DNA from: Alkanindiges sp.
GTDB lineage: Bacteria > Pseudomonadota > Gammaproteobacteria > Pseudomonadales > Moraxellaceae
Assembly (NCBI GenBank): GCA_030152125.1
Contig: JASLIR010000430.1
Location: forward strand, 1-7,085
DNA length: 7,085 nt
Direction: 5' to 3'
The notes under the pieces were generated by a model. It ran no database searches. It saw only the letters and a program-made list of their open reading frames with translations, and had not been told where the DNA came from. Of this stretch, positions 1 through 6,591 are shown piece by piece; the first letter of the stretch is position 1; the number at the start of each line of letters is the position of its first letter. A program made the position numbers and the translations under genes.

Positions 1-820
1 CGGCATTGTGGAAATGCTACAGCGGCAGGGTGTTACTGTACTGGATCATGGCAATCTGTCTGGCCCGGCTAATCCCATGCAGCCGCCTGTGGATGGTTAC
101 CGGCATCTGGCAGAGGTCACTGCATGGAATGAACAGGTTTATGCCGCAGTGTATCAGGCATTAAATGACCAGCTCTTTCCTGTGTTGTTGGGCGGCGACC
201 ATTGCCTGGGTATTGGTTCCATTAGTGCGGTGGCACGCTACTGCCGTGAGCAGGGCAAAAAATTGCGTGTGTTATGGCTGGATGCACATGCCGACTTTAA
301 CACCAACCAGCTAACCCCCAGTGGCAATGTACACGGTATGCCTGTGGCCTGCCTGTGTGGCCATGGTCCGCTGCAATTAACTGCCTTGGGTGGCCAGGTT
401 CCTGCTATCACGGCAGACGTAGTACGCCAGATTGGCATACGCAGCGTGGATGCCGGGGAAAAACAGCTGGTACACCAGCAGGGCTTGCAGGTATTTGACA
501 TGCGCTACATTGATGAAATGGGCATGCGGCATACCATGCAGCAGGCACTGGCCGATGTAGATGACAATACCCATATTCATGTCAGCTTTGATGTGGACTT
601 TCTGGATGCCGAACTGGCACCCGGGGTTGGCACTACCGTACTGGGCGGCCCCACCTACCGCGAAGCCCAGTTGTGCATGGAAATGATAGCGGATACAGGC
701 CGCGTCGCCTCACTGGATATTGTGGAGTTGAACCCGGCACTGGATGTACGCAACCAGACTGCACGTATTGCCGTTGAATTGATAGGCAGCCTGTTTGGTC
801 AGTCAACACTGGTGCGTTAA
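1..820 (+). CDS. rocF: Arginase (5'-truncated by the window edge)
   Basis: Manganese-dependent arginase, hydrolysing L-arginine to L-ornithine and urea in the cytoplasm. The reading frame is open to the left edge: codons for Gly-Ile precede a GTG at position 8. Arginases are about 300 residues, so roughly 30 N-terminal residues probably lie upstream and the GTG is an internal Val. Numbering from that codon, the metal ligands are His65 (GGDHC), Asp92/His94/Asp96 (DAHADFN) and Asp195/Asp197 (SFDVDFLD). Glu240 (DIVELNP) and His109 (SGNVHG) sit at the spacings of rat arginase Glu277 and His141. Asn98 and Ser105 match the arginine-carboxylate-binding Asn130 and Ser137, which favours arginase over agmatinase or formimidoylglutamase. 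One oddity is Ala at 201, where the family signature usually has Pro after Asp. The next gene is 357 bp downstream, so no operon is visible. The family call is firm; the symbol is by family. Confidence 0.93.
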   Translation, partial: GIVEMLQRQGVTVLDHGNLSGPANPMQPPVDGYRHLAEVTAWNEQVYAAVYQALNDQLFPVLLGGDHCLGIGSISAVARYCREQGKKLRVLWLDAHADFNTNQLTPSGNVHGMPVACLCGHGPLQLTALGGQVPAITADVVRQIGIRSVDAGEKQLVHQQGLQVFDMRYIDEMGMRHTMQQALADVDDNTHIHVSFDVDFLDAELAPGVGTTVLGGPTYREAQLCMEMIADTGRVASLDIVELNPALDVRNQTARIAVELIGSLFGQSTLVR

Positions 821-1088
821 TTGTCCATGTGGCGAGCGGGCTTTTAGGGGGCTTTGCCCTGAGCTGCATCTAAAGCAGCGCAAAATTATTCATTCTTTGC
901 ATTTTACAATACACGCTAAATTGTGTTTAGGATCTAGCCTTAGATATTTCATACATATGACAAGAATTTACTCCGGTTGTATCAATTTTATTTTTTAAGC
1001 TGGCTTTCAGTTTGCCACCTAGTTTTAGTCCATGTTTTTATTAAATTATTTAGTTTTACCCATAGTTTTTTCATATTGATACAGTAAA

Positions 1089-1138
1089 GCTTCACCAAGC
1101 TGTCATGCAAAAGTCACCAGACTGACACCAATAAAAAT
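1089..1138 (+). promoter_or_regulatory. Pho-box-like array (putative PhoB-dependent cpdB promoter)
   Basis: The known PhoB site is two 7-bp direct repeats, CTGTCAT/C, with 4-bp spacers (11-bp period), replacing the -35 element. Here CTGTCAT at 1100-1106 matches 7/7, AAGTCAC at 1111-1117 matches 5/7, and CTGACAC at 1122-1128 matches 6/7. A degenerate GCTTCAC (4/7) at 1089-1095 is also in register. All starts are exactly 11 bp apart, which is hard to get by chance. An A/T-rich stretch at 1131-1138 (ATAAAAAT) could serve as a weak -10, giving a leader of roughly 30-40 nt. The downstream gene encodes a phosphate-releasing nucleotidase, a typical Pho regulon member. The pattern is seen directly; PhoB binding and the exact -10 are inferred. 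Confidence 0.68.
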
Positions 1139-1166
1139 CACACTCAGCGCATCAAACAACCAATTC

Positions 1167-1171
1167 AGGGA
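1167..1171 (+). promoter_or_regulatory. Ribosome binding site of cpdB
   Basis: AGGGA lies six bases before the ATG at 1178. This fixes the start that gives a complete lipoprotein signal peptide. Confidence 0.7.
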
Positions 1172-1177
1172 TATAAC

Positions 1178-3238
1178 ATGCAACACGCGCGCCCGGTTTT
1201 TGCCTTATCTGTACTAACCCTTAGCCTGCTGGCCTTACAGGGCTGTAATGATGATGACAATAATAACGCCCCAGCCAGTAATGCCCTTGCCAAAGACAGT
1301 AAAGCGACCGTAGCGCTGCTGGAAACCACCGACCTGCATAGCAATGTGATGAGCTACGACTACTTTAAGCTGGCCGAAGACAAATCGCTGGGCTTTGAAC
1401 GCACCGCCACTCTGATTGCCAATGCCCGCAAGGAATTTAGCAACACTGTACTGCTGGATAATGGCGATACCATTCAGGGTACTGCACTGGCCGACTATCA
1501 GGCTACCATCAACCCGCTCAAGTGTGACCAGACCCTGGCCATGTATAAGGTGATGAACCTGGTCGGCTTTGATGGTGCCGGTATTGGTAACCATGAATTT
1601 AACTATGGCCTCAGCTTTTTGAATCAGGTAACCGGCAGCAAGTTTGATGTGGATGGCGTGGCTGCATCTGCTACCGCCTGTCAGGGACCAAAATTCCCGC
1701 AGGTACTGGCCAACGTGTATAGCAGCAAAACCAAGGCACCCTTGTTCCAGCCTTACAAAATTATTGATAAAGCAGTAAACGCCACCACGCCGGATGGCAA
1801 GACAGTCACTACCACCTTAAAAGTAGGCATTATCGGGTTTGCCCCACCACAAATCCTGAACTGGGATAAGCGCTGGCTGGATGGCAAGGTATATACCATT
1901 GGAGTTAAAGAAGCCGCCGAAAAATATATCCCGGAAATGAAAAAAGCAGGTGCAGACCTGATTGTGGTGATTTCCCACGGTGGCCTGGATAATAGCCCCT
2001 ACTCGCCAACCATGGAAAATGGCAGCTATTATTTATCGCAAGTGGCTGGCGTGGATGCCATGCTGATCGGGCATTCACACCAGACCTTCCCGGATAAAGC
2101 CAGTACTGTCGGTCAGTTTAACCTGCCAGGTGTAGACAAGGAAAAAGGCACAGTAAACGGTGTACCAACCGTTATGAGCAGCTTTTGGGGCAAAGTGCTG
2201 GGTGTGATTAAACTGGAAATGACCTATAACGGCACAAACTGGGTAATCGATAAAACCAAAACTACCGTTGAAGCCCGCAGCACCGTAAAAGAAACCCTGC
2301 CAACCACACCACCACAGAAAGTATATGTGGATGTTGACCCGGCCATTGCTGCTGCAATTAAGGCAGAGCACGACGCCACCATCACCTATGTAAAAACCCC
2401 AATTGGTCAGACCGACTTCCAGATGACCAGCTATTTTGCCGATGTGGGTGATCCATCTGCAATTGAAATTGTGAATCAGGCACAGGCAGATTATGTTGCT
2501 AAATACGTGAAGGCCAACCTGCCACAGTACGCCAGCCTGCCGGTACTGTCTGTAAGTGCGCCATTTAAGAGTGGTTTTGCCGGTGGTTCCGACTACACCG
2601 ATGTAGCATCCGGCAATGTGGCCATTAACAATGCTGCCGACCTGTACCTGTACCCGAATAATGTGTACGCGGTGAAAGTAAGCGGTCAGGACATTAAAAA
2701 CTGGCTGGAAAAATCTGCCGAACGCTTTAACCAGATTGATGTCACCAAGACTGAAGCGCAAGCACTGATCAGCACTTTCCCGGGTTATAACTTTGATATG
2801 TTTACCGACCCGGAACTGCAATACGACATTGACGTGACCCAGCCAGTGGGTAGCCGCATCAAGAACCTGAGCTATAAAGGCGCTGCCATTAATCCTGCCG
2901 GTGAATTTATTGTGGCGACCAACAACTACCGTGCCAGCGGTGGTGGCAGCTTCCCGGGGCTGGATGGCAGCAAAACCATTTATGCCGCGCCGGATGCCAA
3001 CCGTGATGCGCTGATTGCCTACATCAAATCCATTAAAAACATTAAGCGTGCCAGCAATGGTAGCCAGCGCAGCTGGCACTTTAGCAAAGTAACCACCGTT
3101 GGCCCGGTTACCTTTAGCTCTGCGCAAAACAAACTGGCCTTGGCCCTGGCTGCCGGCCTGAACAATATTAGCGTATTGCAGGCAGATGATGGCTCAGGCA
3201 AAGGCTTGTCCACCTACAAAATAGACCTGTCCAAATAA
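1178..3238 (+). CDS. cpdB: 2',3'-cyclic-nucleotide 2'-phosphodiesterase / 3'-nucleotidase, lipoprotein form
   Basis: Envelope enzyme that hydrolyses 2',3'-cyclic nucleotides to 3'-nucleotides and then to nucleosides plus phosphate. Residues 1-22 are a signal peptide ending in a lipobox-like LQGC with Cys23, followed by an Asp/Asn-rich linker (24-40). Asn at +2 does not match the Lol-avoidance Asp, so outer-membrane sorting is plausible. The N-terminal metallophosphoesterase domain has Asp52-x-His54, GD97TIQG, GN138H139E, His267 (SHGG) and GH299SH301. The C-terminal 5'-nucleotidase domain carries the substrate-binding motifs GYNFD (536-540) and TNNYRASGGGSFPG (581-594), typical of CpdB rather than UshA. 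The length of 686 residues is slightly above that of E. coli CpdB (about 647), the extra being mostly the linker and tail. It is preceded by a Pho-box-like array and followed after 14 bp by a Sel1-repeat gene. The UshA-like 5'-nucleotidase alternative is less likely. Confidence 0.9.
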   Translation: MQHARPVFALSVLTLSLLALQGCNDDDNNNAPASNALAKDSKATVALLETTDLHSNVMSYDYFKLAEDKSLGFERTATLIANARKEFSNTVLLDNGDTIQGTALADYQATINPLKCDQTLAMYKVMNLVGFDGAGIGNHEFNYGLSFLNQVTGSKFDVDGVAASATACQGPKFPQVLANVYSSKTKAPLFQPYKIIDKAVNATTPDGKTVTTTLKVGIIGFAPPQILNWDKRWLDGKVYTIGVKEAAEKYIPEMKKAGADLIVVISHGGLDNSPYSPTMENGSYYLSQVAGVDAMLIGHSHQTFPDKASTVGQFNLPGVDKEKGTVNGVPTVMSSFWGKVLGVIKLEMTYNGTNWVIDKTKTTVEARSTVKETLPTTPPQKVYVDVDPAIAAAIKAEHDATITYVKTPIGQTDFQMTSYFADVGDPSAIEIVNQAQADYVAKYVKANLPQYASLPVLSVSAPFKSGFAGGSDYTDVASGNVAINNAADLYLYPNNVYAVKVSGQDIKNWLEKSAERFNQIDVTKTEAQALISTFPGYNFDMFTDPELQYDIDVTQPVGSRIKNLSYKGAAINPAGEFIVATNNYRASGGGSFPGLDGSKTIYAAPDANRDALIAYIKSIKNIKRASNGSQRSWHFSKVTTVGPVTFSSAQNKLALALAAGLNNISVLQADDGSGKGLSTYKIDLSK

Positions 3239-3252
3239 GGCATACAGCACCG

Positions 3253-4017
3253 ATGGCGATATTAAAACGCACCCATCTCATCACTACCAGCCTTGTGCTG
3301 GTAGTGATGTTTTTATTCCTGAGCGGCTTTATGGTGTGGCAGCACTATAACCACGCCGGGGATTTAACCCAGGCTCAGGTTGACCAGTTACAGGTAAGTG
3401 CCGGCAGCGGGCTGGATAAAGATGCCCTGCGCAAGCTTAAAATTGCCGCCAAGCAAAATCAGGTGCTGGCGCAAAATGCACTGGGTAATGTGTACCTGCA
3501 ATATAAAAACATGGGCTTAGGCCTGCAATGGCTGGACATTGCAGCACAGAATAAAAGCAATCCGGCCCGGGTGAGCCTTGGTAAACTGTACTTGCAGGGC
3601 ACAACAGGCGTTGGCAGAAACCATGTAAAAGCCCTGTCCTACTTTCAGCCGGCAGCAGAAGCAGGTAATGCCGCTGCAGCATATTATCTGGGCATCATGT
3701 ATAAAAACGGCTATGGGGTAGAAACCGATGCCAGCCAGGCTGCACACTGGTTTAAGGTTGCCGCAGACCAGCAGCTACCAAGTGCCATGTTTATGCTGGC
3801 CAATGCCTACCGGGCTGGTGATGGCGTAGCGCAGGACAACCAGGCCGCCCTAAAACTCTATGAAAGCGCTGCCGAAATGGAGTTACCGGAAGCCATCCAG
3901 GCGCTGGCGATTGCCTACCATAATGGAGAGCTGGGCCTGCAACCCGACCCTGCGGCCTACCAGCACCAGATGCTGGAAATAGCGCATGCCTTAAAACACC
4001 CGGCACAAACACCCTAA
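3253..4017 (+). CDS. Membrane-anchored Sel1-repeat (TPR-like) protein
   Basis: A 254-residue protein with a short basic N-terminus (KR at 5-6) and one hydrophobic segment at about residues 9-29, with no lipobox or clear cleavage site. This suggests an inner-membrane anchor with the rest in the periplasm. From about residue 70 come four to five Sel1-like repeats of about 36 residues: roughly 72-100, 103-138, 139-174, 175-210 and a degenerate 211-245. They show the usual A..LG.(M/L)Y..G.GV..(D/N)...A..(W/Y)(F/Y)..AA pattern, clearest at 143-172 (YYLGIMYKNGYGV then AAHWFKVAA). Such repeats are protein-interaction scaffolds, so no enzymatic role is claimed. AAGG overlapping the cpdB stop codon may be the ribosome binding site, with a rather long 12-base spacing. 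The gap to cpdB is only 14 bp and has no terminator or promoter, so cotranscription with cpdB and translational coupling are likely. The partner is unknown. Confidence 0.82.
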   Translation: MAILKRTHLITTSLVLVVMFLFLSGFMVWQHYNHAGDLTQAQVDQLQVSAGSGLDKDALRKLKIAAKQNQVLAQNALGNVYLQYKNMGLGLQWLDIAAQNKSNPARVSLGKLYLQGTTGVGRNHVKALSYFQPAAEAGNAAAAYYLGIMYKNGYGVETDASQAAHWFKVAADQQLPSAMFMLANAYRAGDGVAQDNQAALKLYESAAEMELPEAIQALAIAYHNGELGLQPDPAAYQHQMLEIAHALKHPAQTP

Positions 4018-4033
4018 GCGCCCGACCCACAGC

Positions 4034-4438
4034 TTATAACAGCTTTTGAATATGTCTCAGCGCATGCTGAAATAAAGAATGGCATGCTTCAGGTGGGATG
4101 GCATGCAGGGGATGCCAGAAAAAGCAGAAGTCATGACCGCCATCATCCTCACAGTGATGTGTCCATGTATCGGGTAAGGGTTGCTGTGTTTGACATAGCT
4201 GTAACGACCATAGTTGCCCCGCATACCCGCTATCCCATAAGCCTAAATCCTTGACCACCACCGTACCGGCAAGGCCCGCCTCCTCAAACAGTTCACGGAT
4301 GGCCGCAGCCGCAGGTTCTTCGCCCGGCTCAATACTGCCCTTCACCAACTGGATGCCAGCCAGCAGGTGTTCAAACAGCAGGATTTCAGTCTGGCTGTTT
4401 TGCCTTATTAAAATGGGACAGGCTTTATTAACGTTCAC
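4034..4438 (-). CDS. Nudix hydrolase, substrate unknown (GTG start)
   Basis: A small cytoplasmic Nudix pyrophosphohydrolase of 134 residues, cleaving a nucleoside diphosphate linked to another moiety in a Mg2+-dependent way. The Nudix box is complete at residues 34-56: Gly34, x5, Glu40, x7, Arg48-Glu49-Leu50, x, Glu52-Glu53, x, Gly55-Leu56. The frame extends to an ATG at 4498 (154 residues). However, GTG at 4438-4436 has AGGAG five bases upstream (complement of 4444-4448), and the fold starts right after it, whereas the extra 20 residues look like leader. A TATAAA on this strand at 4495-4490 lies against the upstream ATG, which would leave that ATG outside a transcript driven from it. The gene is convergent with the Sel1-repeat gene (16 bp between ends) and divergent from fumarase. 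The C-terminal half (His/Cys/Trp-rich, about 92-112) does not point me to a substrate. Confidence 0.85.
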   Translation of the reverse strand: MNVNKACPILIRQNSQTEILLFEHLLAGIQLVKGSIEPGEEPAAAAIRELFEEAGLAGTVVVKDLGLWDSGYAGQLWSLQLCQTQQPLPDTWTHHCEDDGGHDFCFFWHPLHAIPPEACHSLFQHALRHIQKLL

Positions 4439-4443
4439 GGCTT

Positions 4444-4448
4444 CTCCT
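4444..4448 (-). promoter_or_regulatory. Ribosome binding site deciding the Nudix GTG start
   Basis: The complement reads AGGAG within AAAAGGAGAAG, five bases before GTG at 4438. It is the strongest Shine-Dalgarno match near this gene and the reason for rejecting the ATG 60 bases further upstream. Confidence 0.75.
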
Positions 4449-4482
4449 TTTGCAAATGCAGTTAAAGTTTCTTGTCGGCAGC

Positions 4483-4513
4483 TTGGCCTTTTATACATGG
4501 TTTTTTGTATAAT
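4483..4513 (+). promoter_or_regulatory. Putative sigma70 promoter of fumarase
   Basis: A perfect TATAAT at 4508-4513 lies 65 bp before the fumarase ATG. The best -35 is TTGGCC at 4483-4488, a poor match with a long 19-bp spacer. The -10 is convincing and the -35 is not, so an activator may help. An 8-bp palindrome, TTGCGCAA (4517-4524), covers the expected transcription start. Confidence 0.5.
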
Positions 4514-4578
4514 CCTTTGCGCAAGCTTTTTGAAAAATCATGCGCCCTGCAAGCAGACCGCCAGCAAGAGACTGACCC

Positions 4579-6102
4579 ATGACCACTATCATCAAACAGG
4601 ATGATTTGATCACCTCGATCAAAGACGCCCTGCAATTTATTTCCTACTACCATCCGCTTGATTTTATTCAGGCCATGAACAGCGCCTATGAAGCAGAAGC
4701 CAACCCTGCTGCCAAGGATGCCATTGCCCAGATTCTGATTAACTCCCGCATGTGTGCCGAAGGCCACCGTCCTATTTGTCAGGATACCGGGATTGTTAAC
4801 GTATTTATGGAAATTGGTCTGGATGTAAAATTTGACCTGACCATGAGCCTGGATGATGCCATTAATGAAGGCGTGCGTCAGGGTTATCTGGAAAACACCA
4901 ACGTATTGCGTGCCTCTATTTTAAGAGACCCGGCCTTTGGCCGTGTAAACACCAAGGATAACACACCTGCGGTCATTCACTACAAGCTGGTTCCCGGCAA
5001 TAGCGTGGATGTGATGGTAGCTGCCAAGGGTGGTGGTTCGGAAAACAAATCCAAACTGGCCATGCTGAATCCGTCCGACTCCATTGTAGACTGGGTATTA
5101 AAAACCGTACCGACCATGGGTGCGGGCTGGTGTCCACCGGGGATGCTGGGTATTGGTATTGGTGGTACTGCGGAAAAAGCCATGCTGCTGGCCAAGGAAT
5201 CGTTGATGGAAGAAATCAACATGCCGGAGCTGCTAAAACGCGGGCCACAAAACAAGATTGAAGAATTGCGTATCGAAATTTTTGAAAAAGTAAATGCGCT
5301 GGGTATTGGTGCACAGGGCTTGGGTGGCTTGTCTACCGTGCTGGACATCAAGATTAAGGACTACCCTTGCCACGCGGCAGGCAAGCCAGTAGGTATGATT
5401 CCTAACTGTGCAGCAACCCGTCACGCGCATTTCCATCTGGATGGCACTGGTGTTGCCCACCTGCCTACCCCGAAACTGGAAGACTGGCCACAAGTGACCT
5501 GGTCTACCTCCAAAGCCAAACGGGTAAACCTAGATACCGTGACGCAGGAAGAAATGAATGCATGGCAGCCGGGTGACACCCTGCTGTTATCCGGTACCAT
5601 GTACACTGGCCGAGATGCCGCACACAAGCGCATGGTGGACATGATCAACAACGGCGAGCAATTGCCGGTTGACCTGAAAGGCAAGTTTATTTACTACGTT
5701 GGCCCGGTTGATCCGGTGCGTGACGAAGTGGTTGGCCCGGCTGGCCCGACTACCGCCACCCGTATGGACAAGTTTACCGACACCGTGCTGGAACACACCG
5801 GGCTGTTTGGCATGATCGGTAAAGCCGAGCGTGGCCCAACAGCAGTTGAGTCCATTAAAAAACACAAAGCCAGCTATTTAATGGCGGTAGGCGGTGCAGC
5901 ATATCTGGTTTCCAAAGCAGTACGCGAGGCCGAAGTGGTTGCCTTTGCTGACTTGGGTATGGAAGCCATCTACAAGTTTGTAGTGGAAGACATGCCGGTA
6001 TCGGTAGCGGTGGATGTAAACGGTACTTCCGTACACGCCACTGCACCAAAAATCTGGCAAGCCAAAATTGGTAAAATTCCAGTGACGGATGCTGCGGGTT
6101 AA
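4579..6102 (+). CDS. fumA: Class I fumarate hydratase (single-chain, 4Fe-4S)
   Basis: Iron-sulfur fumarase interconverting fumarate and (S)-malate in the TCA cycle, in the cytoplasm. At 507 residues it has the usual length of the single-chain form, with the alpha (about 1-290) and beta (about 320-500) domains that are separate genes in archaea. The cluster-ligand cysteines are Cys67 (PICQDTG), Cys185 (GWCPPG) and Cys277 (PNCAATRH). Their spacing closely matches Cys105, Cys224 and Cys318 of E. coli FumA. The beta domain has GTMYTGRDAAHKR at 339-351, typical of the family. The ATG at 4579 fits the family N-terminus (ISYYHPLDF at 21-29), but the ribosome binding site is weak (AAGAG, eight bases upstream). 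The gene looks monocistronic, with its own promoter upstream and a strong terminator at 6118-6150. Symbol usage varies (fumA/fumB/fum); L-tartrate dehydratase is related but less likely. Confidence 0.93.
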   Translation: MTTIIKQDDLITSIKDALQFISYYHPLDFIQAMNSAYEAEANPAAKDAIAQILINSRMCAEGHRPICQDTGIVNVFMEIGLDVKFDLTMSLDDAINEGVRQGYLENTNVLRASILRDPAFGRVNTKDNTPAVIHYKLVPGNSVDVMVAAKGGGSENKSKLAMLNPSDSIVDWVLKTVPTMGAGWCPPGMLGIGIGGTAEKAMLLAKESLMEEINMPELLKRGPQNKIEELRIEIFEKVNALGIGAQGLGGLSTVLDIKIKDYPCHAAGKPVGMIPNCAATRHAHFHLDGTGVAHLPTPKLEDWPQVTWSTSKAKRVNLDTVTQEEMNAWQPGDTLLLSGTMYTGRDAAHKRMVDMINNGEQLPVDLKGKFIYYVGPVDPVRDEVVGPAGPTTATRMDKFTDTVLEHTGLFGMIGKAERGPTAVESIKKHKASYLMAVGGAAYLVSKAVREAEVVAFADLGMEAIYKFVVEDMPVSVAVDVNGTSVHATAPKIWQAKIGKIPVTDAAG

Positions 6103-6117
6103 TTGACCGTATGATGC

Positions 6118-6150
6118 AAAAAGCCTGTGAGGTACATCGCAGGCTTTTTT
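6118..6150 (+). terminator. Rho-independent terminator after fumarase
   Basis: AAAAAGCCTG pairs with CAGGCTTTTT. A T-G wobble, a G-C and an A-T pair extend the stem around a six-base loop (GGTACA), and six T follow the GC core. It begins 15 bp after the fumarase stop. The A run on the 5' side means it could also work on the opposite strand. Confidence 0.92.
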
Positions 6151-6172
6151 ATTGGGATAACAACAGGTAAGC

Positions 6173-6478
6173 ATGAATACTGAAACTGGCAGCCGTATAA
6201 CACTTTCACCACTGCTCAGGCGATTTACAGCGGCTGTTGTGATGCTTGCTGCGCTTATTATCTTGGCAGCGGCTTACAAGCTGATTCCTTTGCCCATTCA
6301 AACAGAGTGCAAACTGCTGTTTTGTGGTAGCCAAGCGTGGCAACTTAAAGGGATTGGACTCATTTTTCTGGTTGTTGCTGTTTTAATAGCAATAACACCG
6401 GGCATAAAACGAATTCATGCCGTGTTGTTGCTGGTGACGGTGGTTTTTATGCTGGCGAGTGTTTTTATAAGGTTCTAA
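6173..6478 (+). CDS. Small hydrophobic membrane protein, unrecognised
   Basis: A 101-residue protein I do not recognise. It has three hydrophobic segments at about residues 19-37, 60-76 and 82-98, with basic residues flanking them (RR at 16-17, KR at 79-80). Between segments 1 and 2 is a short loop with two cysteines, Cys46 and Cys51, spaced CX4C. AGG five bases before the ATG is a reasonable ribosome binding site. It lies after the fumarase terminator, so it needs its own promoter, but none is obvious in the 22 bp between terminator and ATG. GC is about 48% by count over 6181-6360, close to fumarase, so it seems to belong with the left-hand genes rather than the AT-rich Hint gene. A role as a membrane immunity protein is conceivable but unsupported. 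Confidence 0.65.
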   Translation: MNTETGSRITLSPLLRRFTAAVVMLAALIILAAAYKLIPLPIQTECKLLFCGSQAWQLKGIGLIFLVVAVLIAITPGIKRIHAVLLLVTVVFMLASVFIRF

Positions 6479-6591
6479 TTGTGGGCTGTAGTAGGGTTTT
6501 CTTTCTGACATATAAAATACGTTATGCTAACTAACCCTATGCTCGCCTCCGATCTATTGAAATTCATTTCTCAGAGACTTTTTGAGAAGCC
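6479..6591. other. Intergenic region at the composition boundary, upstream of the Hint gene
   Basis: GC drops here to about 38%. A 7-bp inverted repeat, TAGGGTT (6492-6498) and AACCCTA (6533-6539), brackets 34 bp that contain CTGACA (6505-6510), TATAAA (6511-6516) and a small palindrome, GTTA-TGC-TAAC (6521-6531). CTGACA with TAACTA 17 bp downstream is the only pair resembling a sigma70 promoter and is weak. Nearer the ATG, TTCTCA (6568-6573) can pair with TGAGAA (6583-6588). No transposase or integrase remnant is visible. Confidence 0.5.
6568..6588 (+). other. Hairpin over the Hint gene ribosome binding site
   Basis: TTCTCA at 6568-6573 is the reverse complement of TGAGAA at 6583-6588, with a nine-base loop. 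The right arm contains the GAG that is the only plausible Shine-Dalgarno before the ATG at 6592, so folding would partly hide it. With a six-pair stem it is modest and may be chance. Confidence 0.3.

Larger units (their letters stand above)
821..1177. other. AT-rich intergenic region between arginase and cpdB
   Basis: No convincing gene is present. The first 45 bp can fold weakly: GGGC at 838-841 or 849-852 can pair with GCCC at 856-859, and AGC 835-837 with GCT 863-865. No T tract follows, so this is at best a poor terminator for arginase. Positions 901-1080 are about 28% GC by count, against about 50% in nearby genes, with an imperfect direct repeat (AGTTTTA...CAT...GTTTTT) at 1021-1039 and 1052-1071. 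The last 90 bp hold the Pho-box-like array and the cpdB ribosome binding site, both listed separately. Confidence 0.7.

Noticed and set aside
835..865. Possible terminator after arginase
   Set aside because: GGGC/GCCC pairing exists in two alternative forms, but the stem is only four GC pairs plus a bulged extension and no T tract follows. Mentioned in the intergenic entry only.
795..998. A 67-codon + strand frame running from the arginase end into the intergenic region
   Set aside because: It starts inside arginase in another frame, lacks a ribosome binding site, and the sequence is compositionally odd (Cys- and His-rich, then AT-driven). No support for a real protein.
2075..3127. A 350-codon open frame on the - strand inside cpdB
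   Set aside because: It is wholly antisense to a gene with clear catalytic motifs, has no ribosome binding site I could see, and its translation shows no recognisable domain. It is a by-product of cpdB codon use.
4031..4047. AGCT repeats (AGCTTATAACAGCTTTT) at the convergent gene ends as a shared terminator
   Set aside because: The stem would be four pairs only, with a short T run and little GC. Not convincing as a terminator for either gene.
4439..4498. N-terminal extension of the Nudix protein to the ATG at 4498
   Set aside because: The GTG at 4438 has a much better ribosome binding site, and the extra 20 residues do not look like part of the Nudix fold.
4251..4604. A 117-codon + strand frame opposite the Nudix gene and running into fumarase
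   Set aside because: It is antisense to the Nudix box and overlaps the start of fumarase. No domain or ribosome binding site supports it.
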